Positions 24,786-33,692 are shown, counted from the first letter of the stretch. The stretch is DNA of 47,148 nucleotides from Sphaerochaetaceae bacterium (GCA_016302165.1 JAEDOD010000003.1:1-47148), one strand, 5' to 3'. Numbers and translations: made by a program. The notes: generated by a model from the letters alone, not told the origin.

Positions 24786-25688
24786 ATGGAAAACAAAGGC
24801 AACAAGGCTAGAGGCATCATTCTTCTGCTCTTTACAGTTCTGCTCTCAGCATGGATTCTGTATGGAGCAATATCCATCGCCCTATCCAAGGACCTGGAAA
24901 CCTGGGGGTATAAGGACCCAGTTGTCTCAGATTCCAACATAAGGGGTACTATCTACGACAGAAATGGAAAGATAATTGCCATTTCTGTTCCTCAGTATGG
25001 ATTTGAAATAATCAATGGCCGAGGCAGCGCCCAGCACATTTCCTCTGTAATCTACAGCTTCACAGACTATAATCCTGTATATCTGGCATCATTGATCAAG
25101 GATGGCTTAAGCTTTGTGCCCGCATCCAACGGGCAATATGTTACATCCCCTGAGTTCCTGGACATCTTCCTGAAGGATGCAGATATAGACCACATGGTCT
25201 CCTTTACCAGGAAGGAAGTGAGAAAGTATCCATATGGCATTATGGAAAACATTATTGGCTTCTCCCCTTCGCCCTCAAGTGGGGAAGGAGGAATAGAAGA
25301 GATGTTCAACTCATATCTTATGGCATATCCAGAGATAGACCATAAAACTGTCTATGGCTCCTCCCTTACCCTTACCATAGACACTGAAATGGAGATGGTA
25401 TTGGAAAAGACCATGGAAGACCTGATGATTGAAGGGAATGCTGCAATATACAGTAAGAGTGGAGAGATTCTTGCATACAAGGGAGAAGCTGATGAATCTG
25501 TGGCAGCTTCACTGGTCAAGACAATCACTACCCCTACAAACCTAAAGGAAGAAAGGAGCATCAGGCTTCCAGACACCTTTCTTGATGCCCTCTCCCTAGG
25601 TCCGTATTTCTTCTACCATGATGGAGACAGAAGCGAAATTCTCCGTAAGAGCCTGGAAAAGGTCCTTAAGGAAAGCGGAAAGATCTAG
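24786..25688 (+). CDS. Class B penicillin-binding-protein-like protein without transpeptidase domain (FtsI remnant)
   Basis: 300 residues (303 from the ATG at 24777). A membrane helix is at ~12-37, then the PBP dimerisation domain: RGTIYDRNGKIIA (the family's RGxIxDRNG box), RKYPYGIMENIIGF, GIEEMFNSYL and LTLTIDTEMEMVLEKTM, running into the strand GEILAY that normally opens the transpeptidase domain. Only ~65 residues follow. They contain an SLVK tetrapeptide but no SxN or KTG box, and there is no room for the ~250-residue catalytic domain. The stop overlaps the convergent flhF stop (CTAG), so the missing part is not simply frameshifted downstream. It probably acts as a divisome scaffold with FtsW, or is decaying; the intact frame favours function. 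Confidence 0.82.
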   Translation: MENKGNKARGIILLLFTVLLSAWILYGAISIALSKDLETWGYKDPVVSDSNIRGTIYDRNGKIIAISVPQYGFEIINGRGSAQHISSVIYSFTDYNPVYLASLIKDGLSFVPASNGQYVTSPEFLDIFLKDADIDHMVSFTRKEVRKYPYGIMENIIGFSPSPSSGEGGIEEMFNSYLMAYPEIDHKTVYGSSLTLTIDTEMEMVLEKTMEDLMIEGNAAIYSKSGEILAYKGEADESVAASLVKTITTPTNLKEERSIRLPDTFLDALSLGPYFFYHDGDRSEILRKSLEKVLKESGKI

Positions 25689-26770
25689 AGCTGACCTCTA
25701 TATGCCCTCATATCCAGGCCGAAGCCTCTCAGATTTCCAAGTATCACTTCCGTTGAAGCCTTCTCCAGATCTTCTGGAACCTTCTGTCCATCGGTGAAGA
25801 AGAGGATAGGCTTACCGACTGAGTATGCAAAAGACAATGCGTTACCAATGGTTATGGATTCATCCAGCTTTGTGACGATGATGGAAGTGATGTTGAAGTC
25901 ATCCTTGTATCTTTCGTAATGTCTCATCATGTCTTCCTCCTTCATTGAGGCAGACACTATGAGAGTGAATGTGGTGTTCATCTTCATAAGCTGGATTCCA
26001 AGGCCCTTGAGACGGAGATTCAGCTCCAGGTCCCTGCTGCTGAGCCCCATGGTATCCACAAGAATCAAGTCAAAGTAGGCGAAACGGTCCATGGCAACTA
26101 TGAGCTGGTCTTCACTTTTTACCATTTCCACAGGAATGGAGAGAGCTTCAGCAAAGGCGCTTATCTGTTCATATGCCCCTACCCTATAGCTGTCGAGAGT
26201 GATTATTCCAACCTTCTTGCCGCTGTTCTTGTATAACCATGCAACCTTGGCAAGAGTTGTAGTCTTGCCGGAGCCTGTAGGGCCCAGGAATACCATGACC
26301 CTTGAAGGATGGACCTGGGCCTCATAATCCATTCTTGTGTTTTCAAGGATCCTTTCGCTCAGCTCCCTGGCGCACTCTGATTCAGGATATGAAAAGTCTT
26401 CAAGAAGCTTTATGCGGAGAGGTCCGGAGATATAGTTTTCGTCCAGAAGACGCTCAGCCTCCCTCAGTCCATCCTCTGTTCCTCTGTGGACTTCAGTGTT
26501 GAGCCGCTCCTCCCTGGTAAGATTCTTTGGATCGGGGGTCTTGGCCTCCTTCTCAAATTCATTCATATCCTTCTGGGCCACATAAGAGCTGTCTCCTGAA
26601 GAAGAGGAGATGTAGCAAGTGATTTCGCACTTCTTCAGTTTCCTGGTAAAAAGACCTCCAGGAGTGGTGAAATCACGGCGGGAGTGTATGCGGATCTGGT
26701 CCCCATACTGCTCCCTGGCCTTTCTGGTGGCCTCTTCATAGCTGTCTGCAACAATGGTTATATACTGCAT
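25685..26770 (-). CDS. flhF: FlhF-like SRP-family GTPase
   Basis: 361 residues. It begins with the FlhF N-terminal region (MQYITIVADSYEEATRKAREQYG), has a variable B region, then the NG GTPase domain: P-loop FLGPTGSGKTTTLAKVA, GIITLDSYRVGAYEQISAFAE, VDTMGLSSRD and TKLDES. In flagellated bacteria FlhF places the flagellar pole or basal body. Here it closes the division/hslUV operon, with no flagellar gene and no flhG beside it. The switch motif reads DTMGL where DTAGR is usual. Role without flagella is unknown. Confidence 0.85.
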   Translation of the reverse strand: MQYITIVADSYEEATRKAREQYGDQIRIHSRRDFTTPGGLFTRKLKKCEITCYISSSSGDSSYVAQKDMNEFEKEAKTPDPKNLTREERLNTEVHRGTEDGLREAERLLDENYISGPLRIKLLEDFSYPESECARELSERILENTRMDYEAQVHPSRVMVFLGPTGSGKTTTLAKVAWLYKNSGKKVGIITLDSYRVGAYEQISAFAEALSIPVEMVKSEDQLIVAMDRFAYFDLILVDTMGLSSRDLELNLRLKGLGIQLMKMNTTFTLIVSASMKEEDMMRHYERYKDDFNITSIIVTKLDESITIGNALSFAYSVGKPILFFTDGQKVPEDLEKASTEVILGNLRGFGLDMRAYRGQL

Positions 26771-26790
26771 GAACTGATACTAACACAATA

Positions 26791-28134
26791 TCAGAGAATA
26801 TACTTGGAGAGATCCTGATTCTCCACAATATTCTTCAGTCTGTCGTTGACATATTCTTTGGTGATAGTCACTTTCTGACCTGATAGCTCATCAGCAGAGA
26901 AGCTAAGTTCCTCCAACAGCTTCTCCATTACAGTATGAAGCCTTCTGGCACCGATGTTGTCATTGGTCTGGTTCACATCATAGGCTATCCTGGATATCTC
27001 CCTCAGAGCCTCATCCTCAAACTCTATCTCCACATTCTCTGTGGAAAGTAGAGCCTTGTACTGCTTGGTTATGGCATTCTCAGGCTCAGTAAGGATTCTG
27101 TAGAAATCCTCCTCACTAAGATCCTTTAGCTCCACATGGAGAGGGAATCTTCCCTGAAGCTCAGGAATAAGGTCGCTGGGCTTGGAGAGACTGAAGGCTC
27201 CTGCGGCAATGAAGAGGATGTTTGTGGTGTCGATGACACCATAGCGGGTGTTCACCTTTGTGCCTTCCACAATTGGAAGTATATCCCTCTGGACTCCTTC
27301 CCTTGACACCTCTGCACCATTCACGTTTCCTCTGGAGGCCACCTTGTCGATTTCATCGATGAAGATGATTCCCATCTCCTCTGTGCGCTCCTTGGCTTCG
27401 TCGATGGCCTTGTCGTTATCCACAACCTTATCCATCTCCTCTTCCCTGATGATCTCCCTGGCACGCTTTATGGTAAGCTTTCTCATGTGTCTTCCGCCTT
27501 GTCCGCTGAAGATTGAGCCAAGGGAGTTCATTGCATTCTGCAGGTCTTCCATGCTTCCCCCGCCAACAATATTCACGCTGGGCTTTACAGACTGGACGTT
27601 CATCTCAACTTCCTTGTTGTCGAAGATGCCGTTACGGAGCATGGTCCTGAACTTCTCCCTGGTTTCCCTGGCGCTTTCGTCATCCTTTACGTTCAAGGAA
27701 GGAAGGAGAAGATCAAGAAGACGGGATTCCACATTGCTTTCAACTTCGCTTTCCCTGGCCTTGGCCATCTCTTCCCTTACCATGGCCACAGCTGTAGCCA
27801 TAAGGTCCTTCACCATAGATTCCACGTCTCTTCCCACATATCCCACTTCTGTGTATTTTGTGGCTTCAACCTTAATGAAGGGAGCATCTGCAAGCTTTGC
27901 TATTCTTCTTGCAATCTCTGTCTTTCCCACTCCTGTGGAACCTATCATAAGGATATTCTTTGGACTTACTTCGTCCCTGATCTCCTTACTCAGTCTCTTT
28001 CTTCTTACTCTATTACGGAGGGCCACAGCAATGGTCCTCTTTGCGTCATCCTGTCCGATTACATATTTATCCAAACTAGATACGATCTCCTTTGGAGTCA
28101 TGTCATCAAGTTTTCTCTGGGAAAGTAGTTCCAT
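26791..28134 (-). CDS. hslU: HslU, ATPase of the HslUV protease
   Basis: 447 residues. AAA+ unfoldase with start LDDMTPKEIVSSLDKYVIGQ, Walker A MIGSTGVGKTEIARRIA, the pore loop KYTEVGYVGRDVE, Walker B GIIFIDEIDKVA, sensor and C-terminal IGARRLHTVMEKLLEELSF, ending SKYIL, the tail that docks in HslV. It unfolds substrates for HslV in the cytosol. SD AAGGAAGG. It starts 2 bases after the hslV stop. Confidence 0.97.
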   Translation of the reverse strand: MELLSQRKLDDMTPKEIVSSLDKYVIGQDDAKRTIAVALRNRVRRKRLSKEIRDEVSPKNILMIGSTGVGKTEIARRIAKLADAPFIKVEATKYTEVGYVGRDVESMVKDLMATAVAMVREEMAKARESEVESNVESRLLDLLLPSLNVKDDESARETREKFRTMLRNGIFDNKEVEMNVQSVKPSVNIVGGGSMEDLQNAMNSLGSIFSGQGGRHMRKLTIKRAREIIREEEMDKVVDNDKAIDEAKERTEEMGIIFIDEIDKVASRGNVNGAEVSREGVQRDILPIVEGTKVNTRYGVIDTTNILFIAAGAFSLSKPSDLIPELQGRFPLHVELKDLSEEDFYRILTEPENAITKQYKALLSTENVEIEFEDEALREISRIAYDVNQTNDNIGARRLHTVMEKLLEELSFSADELSGQKVTITKEYVNDRLKNIVENQDLSKYIL

Positions 28135-28136
28135 CT

Positions 28137-28670
28137 TTAGCCTTCCTTTACTTCAGAAATGATTGAGTGATTAGTGTAGATGCAGATATCTGCTGCAATG
28201 GATACGCTTTTCCTGGCAATGGTTTCAGCATCCCAGTCTACTCCTGAGTCCAGATATGCTATTGCTGCAGAGCGGGCGAAATCTCCACCGCTGCCGATGG
28301 CCATAACATCACCTTCCGGTTCCAGCACATCTCCTACACCGCTGATCATGAACATGGTCTTGCCGTCGGAAGCCAGCATCATGGCCTCCAGGTTTCTCAG
28401 CTGCTTGTCCATTCTCCACTGCTTTGCAAGCTCCACAGCAGATCTGGTCAAGTCCCCATTATATTGCTTCAGCTTACCTTCAAACAGCTCGAAGAGAGTG
28501 AAGGCATCTGCAGTGCTTCCAGCAAAGCCGATGATTATCCTGTCGTTATAAAGTCTTCTGACCTTATGGGCGTTTCCCTTCACTACAGTGTTGCCCTGTG
28601 TGACCTGGCCATCTCCTGCAATGGCAACCTTTCCGTTCTTACGTACCGCTACAATCGTCGTTCCTGTCAT
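28137..28670 (-). CDS. hslV: HslV, peptidase of the HslUV protease
   Basis: 177 residues from the ATG at 28670 (SD GGAAAGG). The N-terminal threonine nucleophile is within MTGTTIVAVRKNGKVAIAGDGQVT; processing would remove Met-Thr-Gly or Met to expose Thr. The motif RRLYNDRIIIGFAGSTADAF matches the family. It forms a double hexamer capped by HslU. A longer reading to 28712 overlaps xerC and is less likely. The gene overlaps the end of xerC by 32 bases. Confidence 0.96.
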   Translation of the reverse strand: MTGTTIVAVRKNGKVAIAGDGQVTQGNTVVKGNAHKVRRLYNDRIIIGFAGSTADAFTLFELFEGKLKQYNGDLTRSAVELAKQWRMDKQLRNLEAMMLASDGKTMFMISGVGDVLEPEGDVMAIGSGGDFARSAAIAYLDSGVDWDAETIARKSVSIAADICIYTNHSIISEVKEG

Positions 28671-29583
28671 TTTCCTTTCCTTTCTCTTTTCCATGTGGAT
28701 GAGTCTCCACATAGACTTTCCTCAGCTTAGACTGGGAAAGATGGGTGTATATCTGGGTAGTGGAAATACTCTCATGTCCAAGTAGTTCCTGAACTAGTCT
28801 TATGTCTGCCCCCTTATCCATAAGATGTGTAGCAAAGGAGTGCCTCAAGGTATGAGGTGTAAAGTCCTTCTGCCATCCAAGTTTTTCCTTTTCCTCATCG
28901 AAGATAATATGGGCAGAGGAAAACGGCAACCTTCCTCCTCTGTCTCCCAGGAGAAAAGCCTTCTCCCCCAGTTTTCCCTTTTCCCTTAGAAAAGCTTCCC
29001 TCTGAGGAAGATACACATTCCTTATCTCCTCCACAGCGCTTTTGGAAAGGAAAACATATCTCTCCTTATTTCCCTTTCCCAGAATCCTTATCCGCCTCTC
29101 TCCCCACTCGAAATCATCCACGTCAACACTTAAAGCTTCGCTGATTCTGCAGCCTGTGTTGTAGAGGAAAAGGAATAGGATATGGTTCCTTTCGTCCTTG
29201 AAGTCCTTTATCTCCTGGCCCAACAGCTCCTTGACCTCCTCCCGGGTAAGCACAGAAGGCAATCTTTTATAGGTGCTTCTGAGTGAAATGGAGTCAAAGG
29301 CATTATAGTCCACTTCCCCGTTTCTCTCCAGGTAGGCGAAAAAGGTGTGGCAGGACACAAGGATACGGGAACTGGACCGGTCTGAAAGATTCTGCCTCTT
29401 CAGCTCCCTCATGAACTCCTTGGCATCAGAGAAGGCAAAGGAAGCGAAATCCAGATTCCTTTCTCCAGCAAAACCAAGAAGCTTCTCAAGGTCAATGGAG
29501 TAGTTTTTTCTTGTATTCTCGCTTAAGGCCTTCACCTTCTCTTCATATAGAAGAAACTGTGTTATCAATTCATCGTTTCTCAT
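28639..29583 (-). CDS. xerC: Tyrosine recombinase, XerC-type
   Basis: 314 residues. It has an N-terminal SAM-like core-binding domain and a C-terminal catalytic domain with Arg in NTGCRISEALSV, Lys in GKGNKERYVFL, HTLRHSFATHL, the GHESISTTQIYTHL box and its nucleophile Tyr. Xer enzymes resolve chromosome dimers at dif near the terminus, helped by FtsK. ATG at 29583 has GGAGAG as SD. It overlaps the DprA-like gene by 14 bases. A charged tail (KEKGKEND) is partly encoded in the overlap with hslV. Assignment as C rather than D is by order only. Confidence 0.88.
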   Translation of the reverse strand: MRNDELITQFLLYEEKVKALSENTRKNYSIDLEKLLGFAGERNLDFASFAFSDAKEFMRELKRQNLSDRSSSRILVSCHTFFAYLERNGEVDYNAFDSISLRSTYKRLPSVLTREEVKELLGQEIKDFKDERNHILFLFLYNTGCRISEALSVDVDDFEWGERRIRILGKGNKERYVFLSKSAVEEIRNVYLPQREAFLREKGKLGEKAFLLGDRGGRLPFSSAHIIFDEEKEKLGWQKDFTPHTLRHSFATHLMDKGADIRLVQELLGHESISTTQIYTHLSQSKLRKVYVETHPHGKEKGKENDRNDDCSGT

Positions 29584-30250
29584 ATCTCTCCACATCCATA
29601 AGAGTGAATCTCTCCCCCATTATTGCATATTTTCCATTTTTATCGGGATATGTAATGTATCGAGGAGACAACAATAATCCGCTGAGAGTGGATACAGTCA
29701 AGGCTCCATCCCTCACAAGGTTTCTTGCGCTCTTCCCGTTCAAGGCAGATTCCAATACTCCCACGCATCTTCCCTCGTCCAAGGCTGAAACAAGGTAATT
29801 TGGCGTTATTCTCAGGTTTTCAGTTGCCACCAAAGTTGCATCTGAGACAGTGGCCGCCACACTACAGGCTCCATTCAAGGCCTCCATGGAGAAGGTTGCT
29901 TCATCCTCCACAACAGATATCACTCCCCCTCCTGTCACAAGGCATCTGGAAAGAAGAGACCTGGACACACTTCCCATTCCCATTGGGATGAAGGCAAAGA
30001 GTGAGCCTCCTTCCTTTTCATATACCCCCATCTCTATGGCAGCAGAGGATGGGAGACCTGGAATGTATGCCACATTCCATCCGTTGGCCACAGCCTCCAA
30101 GGCAGAGCGGTACAGGGAAAGTATTCCCTTCTTTCCTGTCTTCTTTCCTGAACTAAAAAAGATGGTACGGCTGGAGGGGAAAGCTCCACATACCCTGACC
30201 GAGAGACCATTGTAGTCTACGCTTTTGCAATCAATGAAATATTTCTTCAT
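29570..30250 (-). CDS. Divergent DprA/Smf-like protein
   Basis: 226 residues. The Rossmann-like DprA pattern can be followed: SALEAVANGWNVAYIPGLPSSAAIEMGVYEKEGGSLFAFIP, then GGGVISVVEDEATFS, ALNGACSVAATVSDATLVAT, ALDEGRCVGVLESALNG and LVRDGA. DprA loads RecA on incoming single-stranded DNA in transformation. Here the protein is short, lacks the usual FPxRNR segment and has weak glycine boxes, so its activity is doubtful. Position between two xer genes matches the frequent dprA-topA-xer neighbourhood, which supports the family call. No C-terminal winged helix is visible. Confidence 0.6.
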   Translation of the reverse strand: MKKYFIDCKSVDYNGLSVRVCGAFPSSRTIFFSSGKKTGKKGILSLYRSALEAVANGWNVAYIPGLPSSAAIEMGVYEKEGGSLFAFIPMGMGSVSRSLLSRCLVTGGGVISVVEDEATFSMEALNGACSVAATVSDATLVATENLRITPNYLVSALDEGRCVGVLESALNGKSARNLVRDGALTVSTLSGLLLSPRYITYPDKNGKYAIMGERFTLMDVERYEKR

Positions 30251-30283
30251 ATTTCAATAACGCAATTTTTTCCATTTTTGTAT

Positions 30284-31201
30284 TCATTCATCAAAAGGAG
30301 AATATTTATCGTAGGAAGCAAGAAGCCCTGAAGTGTCCAGCTGGGTATAGATCTGGGTAGTCTTGATATCGCTATGGCCCAGCATCTCCTGGACGCTTCT
30401 GATATCTGCTCCATGGTTTATCATGTGGGAGGCGAAGGAATGGCGCAGTGTATGGATTGTGGCATCAAGGCCCAAGGCATCCGTGCATAGATGGAATCTC
30501 AGGTGGGCTGCCTGCCGTGTCAGTCTCTTTCCACGCCTATTGAGAAAGAGGGCCTTCTCCTTAATATTCTTCTTGTCGAGAAGCTTGGGCCGTACAAAGT
30601 CTATATAGTCTTCAAGGGCCTTGGAAGCTTCGTCACCAATGAAGACTATCCTTTCCTTATTCCTTTTTCCAATTACGTTTATACTCCTTTCCTCCCTTCT
30701 CCAGGAGTTGACATCCAGATTTACAGCCTCACTGATTCTCATGCCTGAGGAGTATATCAGCTCAAAAAGGGCATAATCCCTTCGTCCCAGGTCGTCATCC
30801 TGGAACTGGGCCATAAGAGCGTCTATCTCATTTTCGCTGATGGTCCGGGGCATATGAACACTATCCTTTCCCTTCTCCACAAGCTTGGCAGGATTGGACT
30901 CTGTAATTCCTTCAGCAATCAGAAAGCGATAGAAGGAGCGAAGGGATGACAGGACCTTACCTGCTGTGCGGTTTGTTATTCCTTCCCTATCCTCCCTCTC
31001 CATAAGATATTCCTCAATGAGAAGAGGATCCGCATCCTCTACACTCCTTCCCTTCCTGGAGAGGAAGGAGAGATAGCACTCTGCTTCATGACAATACACC
31101 TCCCTGGTCTTATCAGAGAGGCGGAAGGAATAGGTTATGGTCTCGCTGAAGTTTCTCAGTAATTCCGAGGATACTTCATCGATGACTTTTTCACTGGTCA
31201 T
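30284..31201 (-). CDS. xerD: Tyrosine recombinase, XerD-type
   Basis: 305 residues. Core-binding domain followed by catalytic Arg in SSGMRISEAVNLDV, Lys in GKRNKERIVFI, TIHTLRHSFASHMINHGADIR, and GHSDIKTTQIYTQL with the nucleophile Tyr. It works with the second recombinase of this operon on the dif site. Three in-frame ATGs occur; the third (31201) is best spaced from GAGG. It overlaps the end of ftsZ. XerC and XerD being this close together is unusual, since they are normally far apart. There are no other mobile-element signs. Confidence 0.88.
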   Translation of the reverse strand: MTSEKVIDEVSSELLRNFSETITYSFRLSDKTREVYCHEAECYLSFLSRKGRSVEDADPLLIEEYLMEREDREGITNRTAGKVLSSLRSFYRFLIAEGITESNPAKLVEKGKDSVHMPRTISENEIDALMAQFQDDDLGRRDYALFELIYSSGMRISEAVNLDVNSWRREERSINVIGKRNKERIVFIGDEASKALEDYIDFVRPKLLDKKNIKEKALFLNRRGKRLTRQAAHLRFHLCTDALGLDATIHTLRHSFASHMINHGADIRSVQEMLGHSDIKTTQIYTQLDTSGLLASYDKYSPFDE

Positions 31202-32450
31202 CATCATTCCTCATTCTGAGAATGGAAGGCGTAGTGTAGTCGGAATTGTTGTTGCTCCTGAGATTCAGCTGATTCTTAAGGTCTGTCCATCTGTTGATGC
31301 TGATGACTCCTGGATCCTTAGGGCTTTCCTTCTCCCTTGGAGCTTCCTTTCTAACACTATTTTCTTCTATCTTTCTTGGGTATACATTCTGCTCTACTGT
31401 CTCCCCTTCACCCTTACCGTTCTTGTTGGTTCCGAAGATTTCAGCGGCATTGGCCCCTGTGCTGACAGACCTATGTTCGAAGCCTGTGGCCACTACAGTT
31501 ACCCTGATCCTTTCACCAAGGGCAGGATTATAGGACTGGCCAGCTGTAATCAAGGCCTCTTCATCCACATTGGCTGTAATGAGCTCCACCACATCCTGGT
31601 ATTCCTGGAGAGTAAGGTTATCACCGCCAGCTATGTTTACAAGCACAGCCTTTGCACCCTCAATGGATGCATTCTCAAGGAGAGGATTGTTGATAGACTG
31701 CTTTGCAGCCTCCACAGCCCTGTTGGTGCCTTCTCCGAAGCCAAGCCCAATAAGTGCATCTCCCTTGCCCTTCATTACTGTCTTCACGTCAGCAAAGTCA
31801 ATGTTAATTTCACCTGGCTCAGTAATCAGGTCAGATATTCCCTGTACAGCCTGCAGAAGAGCGGAATCTGCAAGAAGGAAGGCCTTCTTGATTGGAGTAT
31901 TCTGCTCAACCACATTCAATAGATGCTGGTTAGGAATGATGATAAGGGTATCTACACTCTTTCTCAGCTTCTCGATGCCCTGCTCTGCAAGGCTAAGCTT
32001 CTTCTTGCCTTCAAAAGTGAAGGGAGTTGTCACCACAGCCACAGTAAGGGCATTGCAGCTCTTGGCAATTTCAGCCACTACTGCAGCGGCACCGGTGCCA
32101 GTTCCGCCACCCATACCGGCAGTAATGAAGACCATGTCTGCATTCTCCAGCTCCTTCTTGATCTCTTCCTTGCTTTCCTGGGCTGCCTTCTCTCCAATTT
32201 CTGGCTGACCACCAGCTCCAAGACCTCCTGTAAGCTCCTTACCGATGGCAATTCTGGTCTGGGCATTGGAACGCTGCAATGCCTGAACATCGGTGTTGAG
32301 AGCCACGAAGGAAACCTTCTTAAGGCCGTTGGCAATCATTCTGTTGACAGCATTTCCACCGCCACCGCCTACTCCTACAACCTTGATGATGGTTGGTGTG
32401 GCCTGCTCACCAGTAGTTGTGTCTTCAATATCAAATAGATTAAAGCTCAT
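31191..32450 (-). CDS. ftsZ: Cell division tubulin homologue FtsZ
   Basis: 419 residues. GTPase signature GGGGGNAVNRMI, tubulin motif GMGGGTGTGAAAVVAEIA, T7 loop region DVKTVMKGKGDALIG, then an unstructured linker and a C-terminal peptide TTPSILRMR that should bind FtsA. It polymerises at mid-cell as the division ring. SD AAGGAG. It lies 12 bases after ftsA. Confidence 0.98.
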   Translation of the reverse strand: MSFNLFDIEDTTTGEQATPTIIKVVGVGGGGGNAVNRMIANGLKKVSFVALNTDVQALQRSNAQTRIAIGKELTGGLGAGGQPEIGEKAAQESKEEIKKELENADMVFITAGMGGGTGTGAAAVVAEIAKSCNALTVAVVTTPFTFEGKKKLSLAEQGIEKLRKSVDTLIIIPNQHLLNVVEQNTPIKKAFLLADSALLQAVQGISDLITEPGEINIDFADVKTVMKGKGDALIGLGFGEGTNRAVEAAKQSINNPLLENASIEGAKAVLVNIAGGDNLTLQEYQDVVELITANVDEEALITAGQSYNPALGERIRVTVVATGFEHRSVSTGANAAEIFGTNKNGKGEGETVEQNVYPRKIEENSVRKEAPREKESPKDPGVISINRWTDLKNQLNLRSNNNSDYTTPSILRMRNDDDQ

Positions 32451-32462
32451 GTCGCGTTCTCC

Positions 32463-33692
32463 TTAAAATAACTTGCCAAGAAGATTCTTCATTTTGGTTC
32501 CAAAGCCCTTCTTTTCCTTGACACCACCAATATCTGAATTATCTCTATATTTCTTCGCTTCACTTTTGAACAATCCCAGAACTGTAGCATACTTGGGATC
32601 GATATAGGTTCTGTCCAGACCACTTATGGCCTCAGGGAATCCGATACGGGCAGGCAGACGGAAGATCTCTGCAGCCAGCTCTGTCACTCCTCCCATCAAG
32701 GCTCCTCCACCAACCAGCACTATGCCAGCTCCGAAGGGCCCCTGGATCTGGTTGTCTTGAAGGTCCTGCTGGATCATCAATAGGATTTCAGCCATTCTGG
32801 CTTCGATGACCTTTGCAAATTCCTTCTTAGGCATCCTTATGGCAGGCTTTCCTCCCAAGGATGGGGTGACAATCATTTCATCCTCTCCAATTCCTGGACT
32901 GAAGCAGGAGCCGTCTGTAAGCTTCAGAGACTCAGCTGCAGCCTTGGGAAGCTGAAATAGATATGCAATATCGCTGGTTACCAGGTCGCTTCCCCTGTTG
33001 ATGCCTCCCACATGTACTGGAGCGCCAGAGGAATATGCAATGTAGTTGGTGGAACCGGAACCGATATCAATCAATATGACTCCCATGTCCTTCTCCTCTG
33101 GGGATAGGACCACCTCAGAGTCTGCCAGGGTCTGGAATACAACCTTCTGGATCTGAAGTCCTGTCTTGTAGACACACTTCTTCTGGTTCTGGATTATGGG
33201 TGAAGATCCCAATACAAGAAGAATCTTGGTATCAAGTCTATGGCCAAGCATATCCACAGGATCCTTGATTCCGGACCGGGAATCCACATAGAAATCCTGG
33301 ACCAGTGAGTGAAGGATTTCGGTGTTCTGGGGAAGCTGGATATTTCTTGCCACATCTATTGAACGTCGGATGTCGTCCTTGGTTATCTCCTGGTCCTTGG
33401 AGTTGATTCCCACTACTCCATTGCTCTTTATTCCCTTGATCTGGTCTCCGCCGATACCAATGATGACAGAGGATATTTCTGTACCAGCCTGTACTTCAGC
33501 TTCCCCGATTACGGAGCCGATGACCTTCATGGTCTGTTCTATATTGACGATGGATCCGTTCTTTACCCCTTCGCTTGGTCTCTCCACAACGCACTCTATT
33601 ACCAAGAGGCCATCCCGGGAGACAGACCCGACGGCTACTCTCGTAGAACTAGTTCCGATATCCAATCCAACTATAGTCTTGTCTGCCGCCAC
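32463..33692 (-). CDS. ftsA: Cell division actin homologue FtsA
   Basis: 409 residues. Actin-fold phosphate loops IVGLDIGTSSTRVAVG and ILIDIGSGSTNYIAYS, SHS2 (1C) domain between them, and adenosine-binding GIVLVGGGALMGGV. The amphipathic C-terminal tail KGFGTKMKNLLGKLF anchors it to the membrane. It tethers FtsZ and recruits late division proteins. GTG start with AGAGGT as SD, 4 bases after ftsQ. Confidence 0.97.
   Translation of the reverse strand: MAADKTIVGLDIGTSSTRVAVGSVSRDGLLVIECVVERPSEGVKNGSIVNIEQTMKVIGSVIGEAEVQAGTEISSVIIGIGGDQIKGIKSNGVVGINSKDQEITKDDIRRSIDVARNIQLPQNTEILHSLVQDFYVDSRSGIKDPVDMLGHRLDTKILLVLGSSPIIQNQKKCVYKTGLQIQKVVFQTLADSEVVLSPEEKDMGVILIDIGSGSTNYIAYSSGAPVHVGGINRGSDLVTSDIAYLFQLPKAAAESLKLTDGSCFSPGIGEDEMIVTPSLGGKPAIRMPKKEFAKVIEARMAEILLMIQQDLQDNQIQGPFGAGIVLVGGGALMGGVTELAAEIFRLPARIGFPEAISGLDRTYIDPKYATVLGLFKSEAKKYRDNSDIGGVKEKKGFGTKMKNLLGKLF

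Noticed and set aside
25518..25529. SLVK in the PBP-like protein as an active SxxK serine
   Set aside because: It lies too near the GEILAY strand, and the SxN and KTG boxes and the rest of the fold are missing, so chance is more likely.
24786..25688. Frameshifted full-length ftsI
   Set aside because: The downstream bases are flhF on the opposite strand; no transpeptidase motif occurs in any plus frame there.
27248..28162. 304-residue plus-strand frame
   Set aside because: Antisense of hslU; serine-rich shadow with no independent support.
28639..31201. Two tyrosine recombinases as integrases of a mobile element
   Set aside because: Both are Xer-sized, sit inside the division operon with overlaps, and no att repeats or cargo are present.
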